Part shown: in pieces, positions 21,577 through 33,642 of the stretch
Layout of the letters: each line of letters starts with the position of its first letter
Position numbering within the stretch: the stretch's first letter is position 1
Program-made: the position numbers and the translations under genes
The notes under the pieces: generated by a model
Database searches by the model: none
What the model saw: the letters and a program-made list of their open reading frames with translations, nothing else
What the model was told of the DNA's origin: nothing
NCBI GenBank assembly: GCA_010093515.1
Contig: MU001670.1
Coordinates: forward strand, 992,075-1,056,074
Source of the DNA: Lineolata rhizophorae
Taxonomy: Eukaryota > Ascomycota > Dothideomycetes > Lineolatales > Lineolataceae
Direction: 5' to 3'
DNA: 64,000 nucleotides

Positions 21577-24345
21577 TCACTTCCCCACCTTCCTCCCCGG
21601 CACCTTCATCCCCGCGAACCCCCTCACACTCGCCCACACGCTCTCGCTCACCCTCACCGGCAACTTCCTCCCCTTCAACCTCTGATCCACCAACCACAAG
21701 CCCACCACGAACTCCTCCCTCCCCAGCCGCCCCGCCTTCCTCGAGTCCACCAGCTCCCACACCTCCTCCAGCACGTGCTCCGCCAGCCTGCTCCTCGCCC
21801 AGATATCCCTCACCACCACGTCGACCACCTCGTCCGGCGCTAGCCGGCCGGCGCCGTCGCCGCCGCAGCGCTCGGCTAGGGCCCCCCGGTTCGCCGCCCA
21901 CACGCCTTCGTACCGCTTGCGCTCGCGCGCGCTCACCGCGTCGCGCCAGCGCCGCCGCGCCCCCTCGTTGTGCTTGTGCGGGTGCTTGCGCACGCCGAGG
22001 TGCCGGCGGGGTCCCCTGGCGCCCGGCGCCGGCCCCGCGGCGGGGCCGCCGCCGCGCCCGTCGCCCGAGTCCGAGTCGCTGTCTGCGGGCGCGCGTAGCG
22101 TCGTGCGGAGGTGCACTTGGCCAGGTTGCTTGCTGCTGGCTGGGATGCAGGCGGCGGTTTTGCCTTTGGATGGGCTGGGCGTGCGGGAGCGGTGGAAGGG
22201 GTGGTGGTGCTTGTTGTTATGGGGGGGTTGGAGGGTTGAGGTCGAGGCGTTCGGGTGGCGGGTGTGAGAGCGCCGCGAAGGAGGAACCGGGGGTGGAGAT
22301 TCGCTAGGCGCGGACTTGGTGGGTGACGAGGCGCGCGACGAGGCGAGGGCGGAGGCTACCATGGCATTGGCGAGGGAAGAGCCGGTCATGTGCGGGGCGA
22401 TATTGCGGAGGGAGGCGGTTTTGTAGGGAGATCCCGCGGAGGGGTATGGGTGCGTGGTAAAGGAAGGGGAGGTCGGGGAGAGTGTGGAGAGATGATTGTT
22501 GCGGGTGGTGCTGGGGGATGAGGCGGCAACAACGTGAGTATTGGATGAGGAGGATTGGATGGTAGTGGGCTGGGGTCTAGATAGTGGGACTGTTAGATAT
22601 CGATCTTTCGGGTTGAAACTAAGCTCTGAAGTAATATGGACGTTGGAGTGAACTCACCTCTGGGCCCTCTTCCCCTGTCTTCTTGGCGGGGGAACTTCCG
22701 GCTTCCTTGCCGTGTCATTCGAACCAGCAGCTACCTCGGGCGCGGAATGGAATGACGACGGCGACGATACCTCATCCTCTTCGTCACCCTCACTGCTTCT
22801 TCCCCCCGGCGGCGTTCTCTCCTTTACCTCGTTATTCGTCTCCTGCACTTCCCCCCGATCTTGCACCGCACCTTTGATTTTCGGTTCCGGTTTCCGCTTG
22901 GGCTTCGGCGGTGTTGGCGCGGTCGCTTCTCTACTGGGCTCCTCCCGCATCACCACCGTCTCCTCCTGCACCTCCTCCCTGTCTTGCACCACAGGTTTGA
23001 CCTTGGGTTTCGGTTTTGGTTTGGGCTTAGGCGGCGTTGGCGCCGTTGCTTTCTTCCTCGGCTCCTTCTCCATCACTGCCGTTTCCTCAGTCCCTTTTAT
23101 CTCCAATTCTCCTAGCGGCGATCGCGCCGGCAACGCCGCTTGCTGCTGCCGCGGCGGTGAAAAAGCCTCGGCGTCAACCGCGCTCAGCGGAATAACGCGC
23201 CTTGGCTTCGGCGACTTGAGCGGCGGTGCCTTGCCCTGTGACGCATAAAGAGCGTCGTCGTACGGCATGTCTGCTGAGGCGGTAGTGGAAAGCGGCGGCG
23301 GCGGCCCTTTTTTCTGTTTCCGCTGATGCTCCGCCGTGTGGCCTTCGCGTCCGTGCTGCTCGAACATCTTGACTAGCGCATTCGTCGGCGCGATAGACGT
23401 TGCGTCCATCGTAATTGGCGTGCTACGGCCCGAGGAGGCAACGCTCGCGGCTACCGCTCCTGCCGCGTTCCTACCGGATGGCATACCGGGGACGGTGCTG
23501 CTGCCCGTGTCTTGCCGCGACACGCTGAGCACGCTCTTCTTGGCGGCCGTGACGCTGCTGGAGCTGCTGTTCGCGCTCGCGGCCTCGCTCGTCGCCATCC
23601 CCGCTCCCACTGTTGTTCCCGTCCTAGACGCACTTCTACTACCACCACCAACGCCACCACCACTAGCAGCTATTCCTCCCCCTAGTTGTGCTCTCCCCAC
23701 CGCCCCGCTCGCAGCAACAAGCCCCGGCGACACGCTGCTCCCCGCTGCCGCTCCCATGTTTTCCCCTACGGTTCCCGGACTCCGTCCCCTCGCCGCCGCT
23801 GCCGCCGCCGTCGCCGCCCTATTCGCCGCAATGTTCGAGGGCGACGCGCCTCTGCCCCTTCCTCGGCCGGCATCCATCGGGGGGAGCCCGAGCCTTGTCG
23901 GGGACCGCGGGCGTGCCGAAGACAGGAAGCTGCGTGTGCTGCCACCTGTGCTCTGGCGTGACAGGGGGCGCGACGTGTCGGCTACGCCGGCGGCGGTACG
24001 GAGCGTTGTCGCGGCGGGTGTAGTAGAGGACAAGGGGGAGGAAGCACGATCGGAAGAGCGGAAGCGAGATGGACTGCGTGAGCGGTTGTCTGCGGCGACG
24101 GCGGCGGCAGAGAGGGCGCCATTGTTGGTGGAAGTGGTGGTGGCAGTCGGGGAATTGCTGCTAGCAGCGCCGGCGTCAGGGACGGGGAGGTGTCGGGGCT
24201 TAGGCTTCAGAGGAGGAGGTTGCGCGGAAGAGCCCTTGGTGGCCGACGACGAGGAGAAGGCGGTCGAGGCGCCGCGGAGGGCGGCGTCGCGCACGTTGTG
24301 CTGGGTCGGGGCATTATTGCCGGGTCGGCTGGGTGTGGAGGTCAT
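21577..24345 (-). CDS. IRS4: EH-domain protein, IRS4/TAX4 family
   Basis: Homolog of yeast Irs4/Tax4, which bind and activate the phosphoinositide 5-phosphatase Inp51 and affect cell-wall signalling, autophagy and rDNA silencing. Exons 24345-22658 and 22576-21577, with an 81-nt intron, give 895 aa. The N-terminus starts VRDAALRGASTAFSS, a family hallmark, and most of the protein is disordered Ser/Pro/Ala-rich sequence with Lys-Pro-rich repeats (PPKPKPKPKPK and PPKPKRKPEPK). The C-terminal 120 residues form one EH domain: KRYEGVWAANRG, then VVRDIWARSRL, then LVDSRKAGRLGREEFVVGLW, which is the EF-hand-like loop and helix, with Trp as expected. The plus strand shows long open frames here; these are shadows. 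Confidence 0.9.
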
Positions 24346-24809
24346 GGAGCCATGGGATTGCGGATGTGAGAGCGGCGGACGGCCCGGGTTGCCTTTACGT
24401 AGTTGTAGGTGTGCTTCGTTGCTGTCGTCGTGGGATGTTTGCCCGGCGCGGGTGTCTGCCGGAGGCTCGCAGAGCGCAGACGGCTGCGGATGGGCCCGGC
24501 AACGAAGCTATTGTTAGGTCCCTGTAAGCACGGCGGTGCACGGCAAAGGGCGGCGGCTTGGTTGGTCAGGACGGCTGTCTTGGCCGGGACCGAGGCGCAG
24601 GGGGCTTGGCGCGCTGCATCAGGTGACCACGCGATGGCGCGGGGCACGCGCCGGGACGCGGCAGCTGCCTGATGCCGTCACCCGCTGCGTCACCGTCACT
24701 CTCCCACTCGATGCTTGCACAGTCTACACCGCCTCACATCTCGACGCGTGATTGAAGCACGTCCGTTTGCCCGAACTTTCTTCCTCAAGACCAGCACAGA
24801 ACATCCGCC
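24346..24809. promoter_or_regulatory. Shared divergent promoter IRS4/LIG4
   Basis: 464 bp separate the two divergent ATGs, so both promoters must fit here. The segment is GC-rich without a clear TATA box. A CACTC-rich stretch at about 24690-24715 precedes the LIG4 leader. Confidence 0.6.
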
Positions 24810-27800
24810 ATGGCCGCCGACGTCACGATGCAGTCGGCCGAGGCGGCCGAGGAAGAGGAGATGCAGTACGGTCACGGCAACATATCCATCGAGGAGCTAG
24901 GCGAGAAGTACCGTCTCCGAGATGCCGCTGCTCTTTTATTGGACTTGTATCTTGCTAACGGCGACATGCCTCAGATTCCCCAACCGCCCTCACAACCACT
25001 CCCGCACCCTCCCTTTCTCCAGTCTCTTCCTCACTCTATTCAACCCCCTCAACGACAACAAAAAGAAACCCACCGCCACCCAGCCTCCCCTGTCGCGCAA
25101 GAAGCGCGGCCCCCATGGCCCAACCGCGCCCACGCCGTACGAGAACCGCCGCAACATCATCCAGCGCTTCATTGCGCGCTGGCGGTCCAACGTCGGCAAC
25201 GACATTTACCCGGCGTTCCGGCTAATCGTACCCGAGAAGGACCGCGACCGGCCCATGTACGGGCTCAAGGAGAAGACCATCGGCAAGCTTCTGGTGCGGG
25301 TGCTACGCATCGACAAGGACAGCGCCGACGGGCGCGCGCTGGCCAACTGGAAGCTTCCCGGGCGGCTGGGGACCGCCGGGGGCCGCTACGTGCCGGGAGG
25401 TTCGGCGGGCGACTTCGGCGCGCGCTGCTTCGAGGTGGTGGGTAAGCGGGCAATGCGGACGGAGCCAGGGGATCTGACCATCGGGGAGGTGAACGCGATG
25501 CTGGACCGGCTGGCGGCGGCGGCCAAGGAAGAGGAACAGCTGCCCGTGTTCGAGGAGTTCTACCGCCGCATGAACGCCGAGGAAATCATGTGGCTGGTGC
25601 GGATGATCCTGCGCCAGATGAAAATCGGCGCCTCGGAGCGCACCCTCTTCCAACTATGGCACCCAGACGCCGAGAGCCTCTTTAGCGTTTCGTCCAGCCT
25701 GCGCCGCGTCTGCTGGGAACTGTACGACCCGGCCGTGCGGCTCGACGGCGAGGACCGCGGCATCAAGCTAATGCAGTGCTTCCAACCACAGCTAGCCGCC
25801 TTCCAGATGCACTCGTTGGACAAGATGGTCGGCCGCATGCTGCGAACGGCTACGGAAGAGGACGACGAGTTCTGGATCGAGGAGAAGCTCGATGGTGAGC
25901 GCATGCAGCTGCACATGGTCGAGGAGGACTCTGCTCCCGGCGGCTTCCGTCTCGGCTTCTGGTCCCGCAAGGCCAAGGACTACACCTACTTGTACGGGTC
26001 GTCATTCGAGGACGAGTCGTCTGCCTTGGCACGCCACATTCGCCCGGCCTTCTCCGCAGGCGTCCGCAACCTCATCCTCGACGGGGAGATGATCACCTGG
26101 GACGTGGACCAAGGCTGCGTCGCGCCATTCGGGACGTTAAAGACGGCCGCGCTGGCCGAGAAGCAGTCAAGCAACGTCTTCGACGACAATACCGGCCAGA
26201 GACCCGTCTACCGCGTCTTCGACTGCCTGTACCTCAACGACACGCCCCTCACGCAGTTCACCCTGCGCGACCGGCGCGCCGCGCTCGCTGCCAGCGTGTC
26301 CGACATCCACCGCCGCATCGAAGTACACCCATACACCGTCGGCCAGACAGCCGCGGACATTGAGACAGCGCTGCGCCGCGTCGTGGCCGAGAGTTCCGAG
26401 GGCCTCGTGGTCAAGAGCCCGCGCAGCGCGTACATCCTCAACGCACGCACCGATGACTGGATCAAGGTCAAGCCGGAGTACATGACGGCGTTCGGGGAAG
26501 CGCTAGACTGCGTCGTCGTGGGCGGCTACTACGGCAGCGGACACCGAGGCGGCACGCTGAGCAGCTTCCTCTGCGGGCTGCGGGTCAAGGACGGGTCCGA
26601 GAAGTGCTTTAGTTTTTTCAAGGTCGGCGGCGGTTTGAAGGCGGCAGACTACGCGGCCGTGCGCGCGCGCACCGACGCCAAGTGGAAGACGTGGGACCCG
26701 AAAAGGCCGCCGTCCGAGTTTGTCGAGCTGGGCGGCGGCGCGGCGCAGTTGGAGCGGCCGGATGTGTGGATCCGGCCCAGCGACAGCGTTGTTCTCGAGG
26801 TGAAGGCGGCGAGCGTGGCCCAGTCGGACTCGTTCCGCGCGGGCCTGACGCTGCGGTTCCCCCGCTTCAAACGCCTGCGGGACGACAAGAGCTGGGAGCA
26901 GGCGCTTAGCGTGGATGAGTTCATCCAGTTGAAGGAGGGCGCCGAGAGGGAGGGTAGGGAGAAGGAGTTCGAGGTGGACACGTGGCGGAAGAGGAAGAAC
27001 GAGAGGCGGACTAGGAAGAGGCCCCTCGTTATTGCCGGGGAGGAGGGCGCCGGGGACGAGCCCGCCGCGTCTGGCAAACGAGTGGCCGAGGCTACGGCCG
27101 CGGAAGATCCGGAGGTAGGCGATATCTTCAAAGGCCTGACGTTCCACGTGCTCAGCGACGCGGTGACGCCGAAGAAGATGTCCAAGGACGGGCTCGAAAC
27201 CTTCATCAAGGCCCACGGCGGGCGCATCGTCGCCCGCCCCGCCGACCAAGATACCGTCTGCATCGCGGACCGGCGGCTTCCCAAGGTTGTCGCCCTCATG
27301 CAGACGGATCGCCACACGCTGGTGCGCCCCGCGTGGCTCTTCGACTGCGTCGCGCAGGCGGCCGCCGATGCGAGGCGCAGCGCGCCCACCGGAACGCCGC
27401 CGCCGCGGCTGCTGCTCCCTTGGGAGCCGGTCCGGCACCTCTTCTTCGTGAAGAGCGCGGAGCGGTTCGACCCGGCGGCCAACGTGGACGTGTACGGGGA
27501 CAGCTACGCACGCGACGTGGATGTGGACGAGCTGATGGAGATATTCCGTCATATGCCGAAGGCGGAGGATGGGGATGAGTTGGCGGCGGAGGCTCTGCGG
27601 GCGCTGGAGGAGGAGGGGATCAGGCTAGAAGAGATCAAGACGTGGTTGTTTAAAGGGTGTGTGGTTTGGTTCGCGTATGGGGATGAGGCGGAGGCGGAGG
27701 AGGGAGAGGAGAGAAGGAGAGTTAGGAGAGCGAATTGGGAGGTCGATTTGGCAGAGACAACGGTGAAGTTTGCGGGCGGAAAGGTGGTGCGTGACGTGAG

Positions 27801-28091
27801 CCTTGAGGGTGTCACGCATGTTGTTTTTGGGCGGGAAAGAGGATTGTTGGACGAAGTAAAGAGGGCTTTGGATGGGTATGTTGCGTCGCTTGTGGTGTCA
27901 ATGTGTGCTTCGGCTAACTTGATTGCAGCAGGCTGAAAAGACCGCATATTGTCTCGCTGGATTGGGTGACGGAGAGTTGGAAGGAAGGGACGCTGATTGA
28001 TGAAGACCGTGAGTCAACCGACTGACAGTAATCTTTGCCCATCAGGCATTTTTCGTACTTACGTCATGCAGGCTTCACCATCCAGAAATAG
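24810..28091 (+). CDS. LIG4: DNA ligase IV
   Basis: ATP-dependent ligase sealing double-strand breaks in non-homologous end joining with an XRCC4/Lif1 partner. Exons: 24810-24907, 24975-27875, 27929-28008, 28072-28091; introns of 67, 53 and 63 nt give 1032 aa. Exon 1 joins as GEKFPNRPHNHSRTLPF, matching the family start. The DNA-binding domain fills about residues 35-280. The adenylation lysine lies in EEKLDGERMQLH (about 337), followed by motifs LILDGEMITWD, EGLVVKSP and DDWIKVKPEYM. Two BRCT domains follow: one from about residue 770, and a second completed only by the last exons (KRPHIVSLDWVTESW). The last exon is only 20 nt. The exon 3 acceptor is a tandem CAGCAG, so two isoforms differing by one residue are possible. 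Confidence 0.96.
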
Positions 28092-28704
28092 CGACTCAGT
28101 ATCACGTATCACAAGGTCGAGTTTCGAACACCGCCGAAGACGTCCTAAAGGGTTGTTCAGAGTTCACTTGAGCGGGCGAGCGTGTTTGCTCAACGTGTCG
28201 CACGACTATGTACAAGAAGATCAAAAACAGCAGAAGACCAAAAAGGCTAGCATACTCCTCGGGGATATCGGATCCTGTTCGCGTCAAAACGCCGGTACTA
28301 AAACTAAAGACCCAAAAAAAAATCTAGACATTAAAAAGGGATGTACCAATGCCATACGAAAACTAGGCCGTCACTTTGTTACGGTTTTGCTTGATCTCTT
28401 TCCGTTTCGATCAAGTCTCCGACCTCTTCTCACTAGGAAATGGGGCATACATTTCCTGCGGAGTTTCTACCGGCGGGCTCATTGGCGGTGCGGGACTAGA
28501 TACCTCGGATAGCCTTTTTGGGTTGGAGAGTTAGCGGTTTTTTCGACCGAGTATGAGTTCGATAAATGAACGAAGTAACGCATAAAATGGTTTGATGACG
28601 GCTTCCTTGGTGAAAAGAGGGAAATTGAGAGCGAACAGCAAAGAAGCAAAAGCGCACGAGGACAGAAGACACCGCCGACCGCAACTTCAGGTGCGCCACT
28701 CAGC
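28092..28704. other. Convergent intergenic region
   Basis: The 3' flanks of LIG4 and the cupredoxin-like gene. Weakly A-rich, with no gene or repeat seen. Confidence 0.45.
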
Positions 28705-30123
28705 TCAAGCAAAAGGCCTCACGTACCGGTCTCGACTCGGCGAGAAAAACTCAGCCCCATCCCCCATCCTCGGACTCAACCCGTGGCTCCCGTCATCGTA
28801 CCCGTACGGCGGCGCGTGCCCGTACGGCGCGCCGCTCATGGCGCTACCCCGGTGGTTGTGCGCGTCCTTGGTCGCCACGGGCACGTAAACGGCGCCGGCG
28901 GGCGTCTGGTGCACGTCGGGCCCGGCCGCCGCGGCGCCGGGGGGCGGCGGCCTCCCGAAGGGCCCCACGCTCGCGCGCGCGCCCGCCGTCGTGGAGTCGC
29001 GCTTCTCGAGCGCGGCGGCGAGGGTGCGGTTGCGGCCGAAGAGGTAGAAGAGCAGGGCGGCAATGGCGACGACGGCGGCGGCGCCGATGGCGATGCCGGC
29101 GATGGCGCCGGCCGAGAGGTGGGGCCCTCCGTGGCCGTCGTCGTCGTCGCCGTCGTCGTCGGGGTCCTCGTCCGAGGCGGACGACGCGCCGGTGGCCGAG
29201 GAGGAGCCGCCGGTGCGCGAGGCGGTGGGGTCGGCGGTGCCGGGCGTGCTGGTGGCTTCGTCGGGGAAGTCCTCGCCGGGCTGGAGCATGAAGTCGGAGT
29301 CTTGGGCGAGGTCTCGTTGGACTTGGAGAGAGGTGTTGGCGCTCTGGGGGAGGGGGCGAATGACGTTAGTGTGGTTGTACAGGGGGAGGGAGGGGGCGGG
29401 TAGGTGCAGGGTGGGCATACGGGGTTGATCACGCCGACCATGCCGTAGTTGATGCAGGAGCCCGGTGCGGAGCAGTAGTAGAAGATGGGATCCGTGTCGT
29501 TGATGAGGACTTGCCATAGCGGAGGCTGGTTGGGAGAGCATAAGTTAGTATGTTTTCATTTTACTGGCCGCATGACAACAGTTCTTGATATCGCAACCCC
29601 AAGTGGTGACACTAGAACGGCGGTAGTGAGGTGAAGCGGTAAAGGGACGGCGCGATACACAAACAACAGTGCAACACCTTGCTCAAAGGACGCGCGGTCA
29701 CGCCGACTGTTTCAATGCGCATATGAGATGGGTTCTTACGTCTTCCAAGTAGGCATCCACGGGTTTGAAATCAGAAAAGAAGCCGATCTTCCCCCGTCCG
29801 GTCATCTCGTACGGTATACACGGGTTTTCATACTCAGCGCGCACGACGGAATGGTTTGTGGGGTAGAATCGAAATTCGACCGTGTCTCCAGGCTCCGCCT
29901 GAGTGACGTCGGGGGTGAATTCATGATTGTATCTGCCGACGTCGACCGTGTGCGTCACGGGTTCGCGGCTGCTCGTGCTCGAGGCGTCGGCGAGTGAGGC
30001 TGACGCTGTTATAGACGTCGACTGGGTCACTGTCGAGAAGGACTGTCCGCGGGCGGCCCCCAGAAACGCTCCAAAGAGATAGGCGATGGCTGCTCGTCGC
30101 AGCTGTCCGGCGAGGAGGACCAT
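28705..30123 (-). CDS. Cupredoxin-like single-pass membrane or cell-surface protein
   Basis: Extracellular cupredoxin-fold protein of unknown partner. Exons 30123-29740, 29525-29421, 29343-28705 (introns 214 and 77 nt, the first with TACTAAC) give 375 aa. The N-terminus is a signal peptide (AAIAYLFGAFLGAARG), then a Ser/Thr linker. The cupredoxin core has HTVDVGRYNHEFTPDVTQ, GDTVEFRFYPTNHSVVR, then IFYYCSAPGSCINYGMVG. The first His and the Cys of a copper site are present, but the usual second His after the Cys is absent, so blue-copper function is doubtful. An acidic Asp-rich stalk precedes a membrane helix (AGAIAGIAIGAAAVVAIAAL). The cytosolic tail is Pro/Gly/Tyr-rich. This layout is common in fungal surface cupredoxins. 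Confidence 0.85.
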
Positions 30124-31703
30124 TGCGCGGGAGACGCTAGAAATAAAATTAAGCAAGTGGGAGAAATACTATGACGTTTGGACGCCGGCGGAAGGTGTGG
30201 AGAGGGAAAAAGAGCGGAACAGTGGAGGGAAGGGCCAGACGGGGCATAAATGAATGAGAGCTAGTCCCAACCGTCCAGTGTTTGCTTCCTCCCGCGGCCT
30301 GCCACATTTAGAATTAGACCTGCAGGTGGCCGAGCCTGCAAGCCTCCTCGAACGACCTGCAGTGGACGGTGCTTGGGGTGGGGGGGGGTTTACGGGCAAA
30401 TCCTTCCTACCCCAGAACGTTGCGCAAACTGGCCAACACCTAGCAAACGCCTCTGGTGCCACCCCTTGCTCTGTCGTATTGTGAACACAGCCTTCACCAA
30501 GCGGCGGCACACTACCCAACCCACGGCCACTCAGGGGTCCCCACCACCCGCGGCCCTCCATTTCACCAGGTTTTCAGCCTCCCGAGGCCGCTGGTGGTGG
30601 GGCGCAGAGCCACGTCTTACCGACTAGTCCAATAGCAACAAGGCACAGAACAGAATGTTTCTCATTTTTATCTTCGCGGGTCTTTGCCCTAGGAGTGTTT
30701 ACCCTAGGTTGACTCTCCCCCCCCCTGCCACCCGCCGGCCTTGGCGTCAGCTGCACGGATCGTGCGCGACTCTTGGAGGAGTCTGGGCAAAGACGGCAGA
30801 CTCAACGCACGTGTTCGTGGGGCGCGCCGAAAGCTTGGATAGGTGGAATCCACGCCGGTGCATATGGGGGCTTGCAGCTAGGGAAATTGCACCGGTCTCC
30901 CGCGCAGTGAGTCCTTGGACTTGTTGCAGAGGGAATGTGCCGCGTAGCTAGTGTTGGTGTAACTGGTTGGAGCACCACACCGTCGACAGACAACCTAGGC
31001 ACCCTTTTCTTCTTCTTACCTCGGAACAACTTTCGTGCGTAAAGAAATGTCAACTCGACGGCCGAGCCGCGAACTAACGGGTGCCAAGTGAAGTGGAAAG
31101 GAGGCTGCGCCTCCTTCCCCGGCGGGATTGATCCCCCGACGCACCGGCCGCTGACGGTCCTGCCTTTGAATTTAAGGTTATAATTGGCGAGCCACAGGGC
31201 GTCCCAATCGCGAAGCCCCTGTTCGGTGCGGCTCGGCGCCCAAATCCTTCGTCTCTTGGCCCGGCATTAATGCGCGAGCCAGCCCGGCTCCGGCAGAAGG
31301 ATACGAATTCTTCGGAAGGGAAGGAATTGCGTGCCGGCTTCTATTCTGTGAAGGCCGGGCGTTGTCTACCTATGTACCTAGGCAGATGCCGTGTTCCGAT
31401 CAGGTCACCCGGCTGCTCATTCGATCCACTCGCTACAGCCAGGAGTTTGAGATTCAGTATGCGACCTCAGATAAAACACACCCACTATTTCTCCCCGGAG
31501 GAAACGCCGCCTTGGCCGCAATGCGCTGTCTGTTCTCGGCACCGCGTCAGTGCGGCTCGCCAGGTTTTCACGCCGGTCACTTTGGTTTTGATACCATTTA
31601 CTACGTAGGCCCTAAGTGTCACTGACAGACACGCTAATCAGTACGAACGCCACGTCTCTATTGGTTTGGCTTATAACTCCGGTGAAGGTCCGCCCAGCTT
31701 CGA
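30124..31703. other. Intergenic region with tRNA-like hairpin element
   Basis: No coding sequence is supported. A G run at 30374-30387 and C-rich tracts near 30720 are present. A strong hairpin within a tRNA-like context lies at 31080-31145 (listed separately). Confidence 0.45.
31080..31145. repeat. tRNA-like or SINE-like hairpin element, degenerate
   Basis: Terminal GGTGC (31080) and GCACC (31141) are complementary. Inside is a 10-bp stem with one bulged A (31095-31105 with 31109-31118) and loop TGC. A GGGATTGATCCC element beside the 3' arm resembles a decayed B-box. No coherent cloverleaf with a normal anticodon loop forms, so I do not call a tRNA gene. Confidence 0.35.
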
Positions 31704-33157
31704 CTAGCCCGCGGCCAGTTCCTTTCGAGCCACACTAGTTCCGAAGCCATACATGGAGTACAGCGACCCGTCGAAATTCATATCGTACCTAAGATCCGAG
31801 CGGTTACGTTTGGGTCCAGCTCTCGACTCAGGTGAGCTAGGTAGGTGGTTAGGGACTCACCAATAATTGACCGCGCAGCAAAGACCCTCGTCTGAACAGC
31901 TCTGCGATACCTTGTGATACCTTGGGGATATAGCATCAGCAAAGAATCTTTTCCTATCTTTTTTTTTCTCTTCTTCTTCTTTGCCTCACGCTCGTCACAG
32001 GCTGCCTACCAGAGTGCGGGCAGATACAGCATGTCGCCCGGATTTAAAGTGACTCTCATTGGCCTGCACAAGGCCGAGTATCGCGTCGACCGCATTCTCG
32101 GTTGATCTGGGTCCCAGGTGGGGAACGGCACCACACCGCCCGGGCAGTCAGCCTGAACGAGGAGTTCTTCGGCATCATCTGGAGGTCCGCCCGAGGACGA
32201 GCCGTACGTTGCGGCCTGCAGCTCCTGTTCGTTGACACACGCGGCCGCAACCGGCGGCAGGAGAACGAAGTGCTTTTGTCCCAGCACCTGAACGTATACG
32301 TTCTCGTAGTTGTCCTTGTGCAAGGCTGTCGTGCTCTTCGAATTGCCTGACCAAGGAGCTCAGTGAGCAAAGCCGATATAGTCTGATTCGAAGCAAATTA
32401 CCTACCTAACCAAAAGTTTATGGCTTCCGGGGCACGTTGGAGAGCTACACGCGCAAAAGCTACGTCCTTTGGTACGTCGGCGTAGAGAACTTCGTACTCG
32501 TTTCTCAGGTTATCATTTTCTAAAATGATGAGTAATCGTCAATGAATAGCCTTCCACTGGCAAAGAAGATGCGTACGAGTTTGCGCGTATCTTATCGGTC
32601 CTATCAAACAATGAACATTTCAAATCAGCCTAAGTGGGATGCCTAGCGGCCGCACCTTGCTTTCCCTCTTGGTGGTCTTCTCGAGCTTGGAGTTCTTGAT
32701 TCTGTATGTATTGAAGTACATCATCAAACGGTTCTTCCAGCTCCAACGGCTTCACGAAAACGAGAGATCCGTCCTCGCTTTCAACCGGAGAGTCTGCATT
32801 TCTAGACGTGCGTGGTCAACGCCTTTTACGAACAAGCTGGAGAAAAAAGATTGCCACAGGCCTTTGCGACACAAATTGCCGAACCTACCCAAGTGGTGTG
32901 ATGGCTACGTTCACTAGTTGCGCTCCCACCACGTTTGTCAGATAGTCGGCGTTCCAACGCACGCAGGCCTTCCAATCCGCAGCACACTTCCGAGCCACGA
33001 ACGGCCTATTTCGAGCGACATATCTCATGAACTCGAGAGGACTCGGCTCCTCGTCGAGCTCGTCGACACCAGAACGGTTGAGCTCGTTGTACGACTTGAG
33101 CAACTCGCCAATCGGATCCTCGGGTTTCGGCAGCGATACGCCCGGCGATGGTGCCAT
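31704..33157 (-). CDS. JmjC-domain hydroxylase, JMJD7-like
   Basis: Fe(II)/2-oxoglutarate oxygenase of the small JmjC/cupin-8 group; human JMJD7 hydroxylates lysine in the GTPases DRG1/2, and that role here is inferred. Exons: 33157-32889, 32801-32656, 32519-32406, 32346-32010, 31920-31861, 31788-31704; five introns of 59-136 nt, all in phase, give 336 aa. The N-terminal domain has SPLEFMRYVARNRPFVARK. The catalytic core has TTALHKDNYENVYVQVLGQK (iron ligands His and Asp in HKD), LNPGDMLYLPALW, and across an intron WYHKVSQSC, giving the last iron-binding His. It ends NYWYDMNFDGSLYSMYGFGT. Only two pieces appear as sizeable open frames. The last two exons (60 and 85 nt) are essential for the active site. 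Confidence 0.93.
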
Positions 33158-33642
33158 TGCGTCTGCGGCGTGCCACAGTCAGTGAGTTGGAGCTCCGCGA
33201 CGGATTCCCAAACTTGGATCGAGACGGCGTAAGACCATGGAAGGAAGGTTGACACGAGTGAGAACAGGCGAGTTGGGCCCGCGCAGGGCGAACAGTTTGA
33301 ACGCAAGCGAAACGACGGACGGGCTCGGATGTTGATTGGTGACTATTGTTAGACGATCGACGGAATGCCCCGCCCTTCAGTGGTCCAAGCTATGCTACGC
33401 ATGCATCATCGTCCCAGCCCAACGGACAGTCCCGGCTAGGCAGGTCATCTGCCGCGGTGCACAGCCTTACGGCGACGACGAGTCTGGAGTAGTGCCATTG
33501 CTGCAACCAACGCCGCGTCCATTTACCTCAGAAGCTATTCTATCCGTCGCGCGTTCATCTAGCATTTGTCGTACTCAACTACAATTGCAGGTCCCCCCCC
33601 CAGACCCTATAATTGGACGAACTAACGGTGTCTACGTATATT
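33158..33642. other. Intergenic gap JmjC / flavoenzyme
   Basis: 485 bp between two same-strand genes, holding the JmjC promoter and the flavoenzyme 3' end. No features stand out. Confidence 0.5.

Noticed and set aside
23336-24517. A 393-codon open frame on the plus strand opposite IRS4
   Set aside because: It is the antisense of the Ser/Ala/Pro-rich IRS4 exon and mirrors its low-complexity composition.
26503-27552. A 349-codon open frame on the minus strand opposite LIG4
   Set aside because: Antisense shadow of conserved LIG4 codons, with Arg/Pro/His-rich sequence and no domain.
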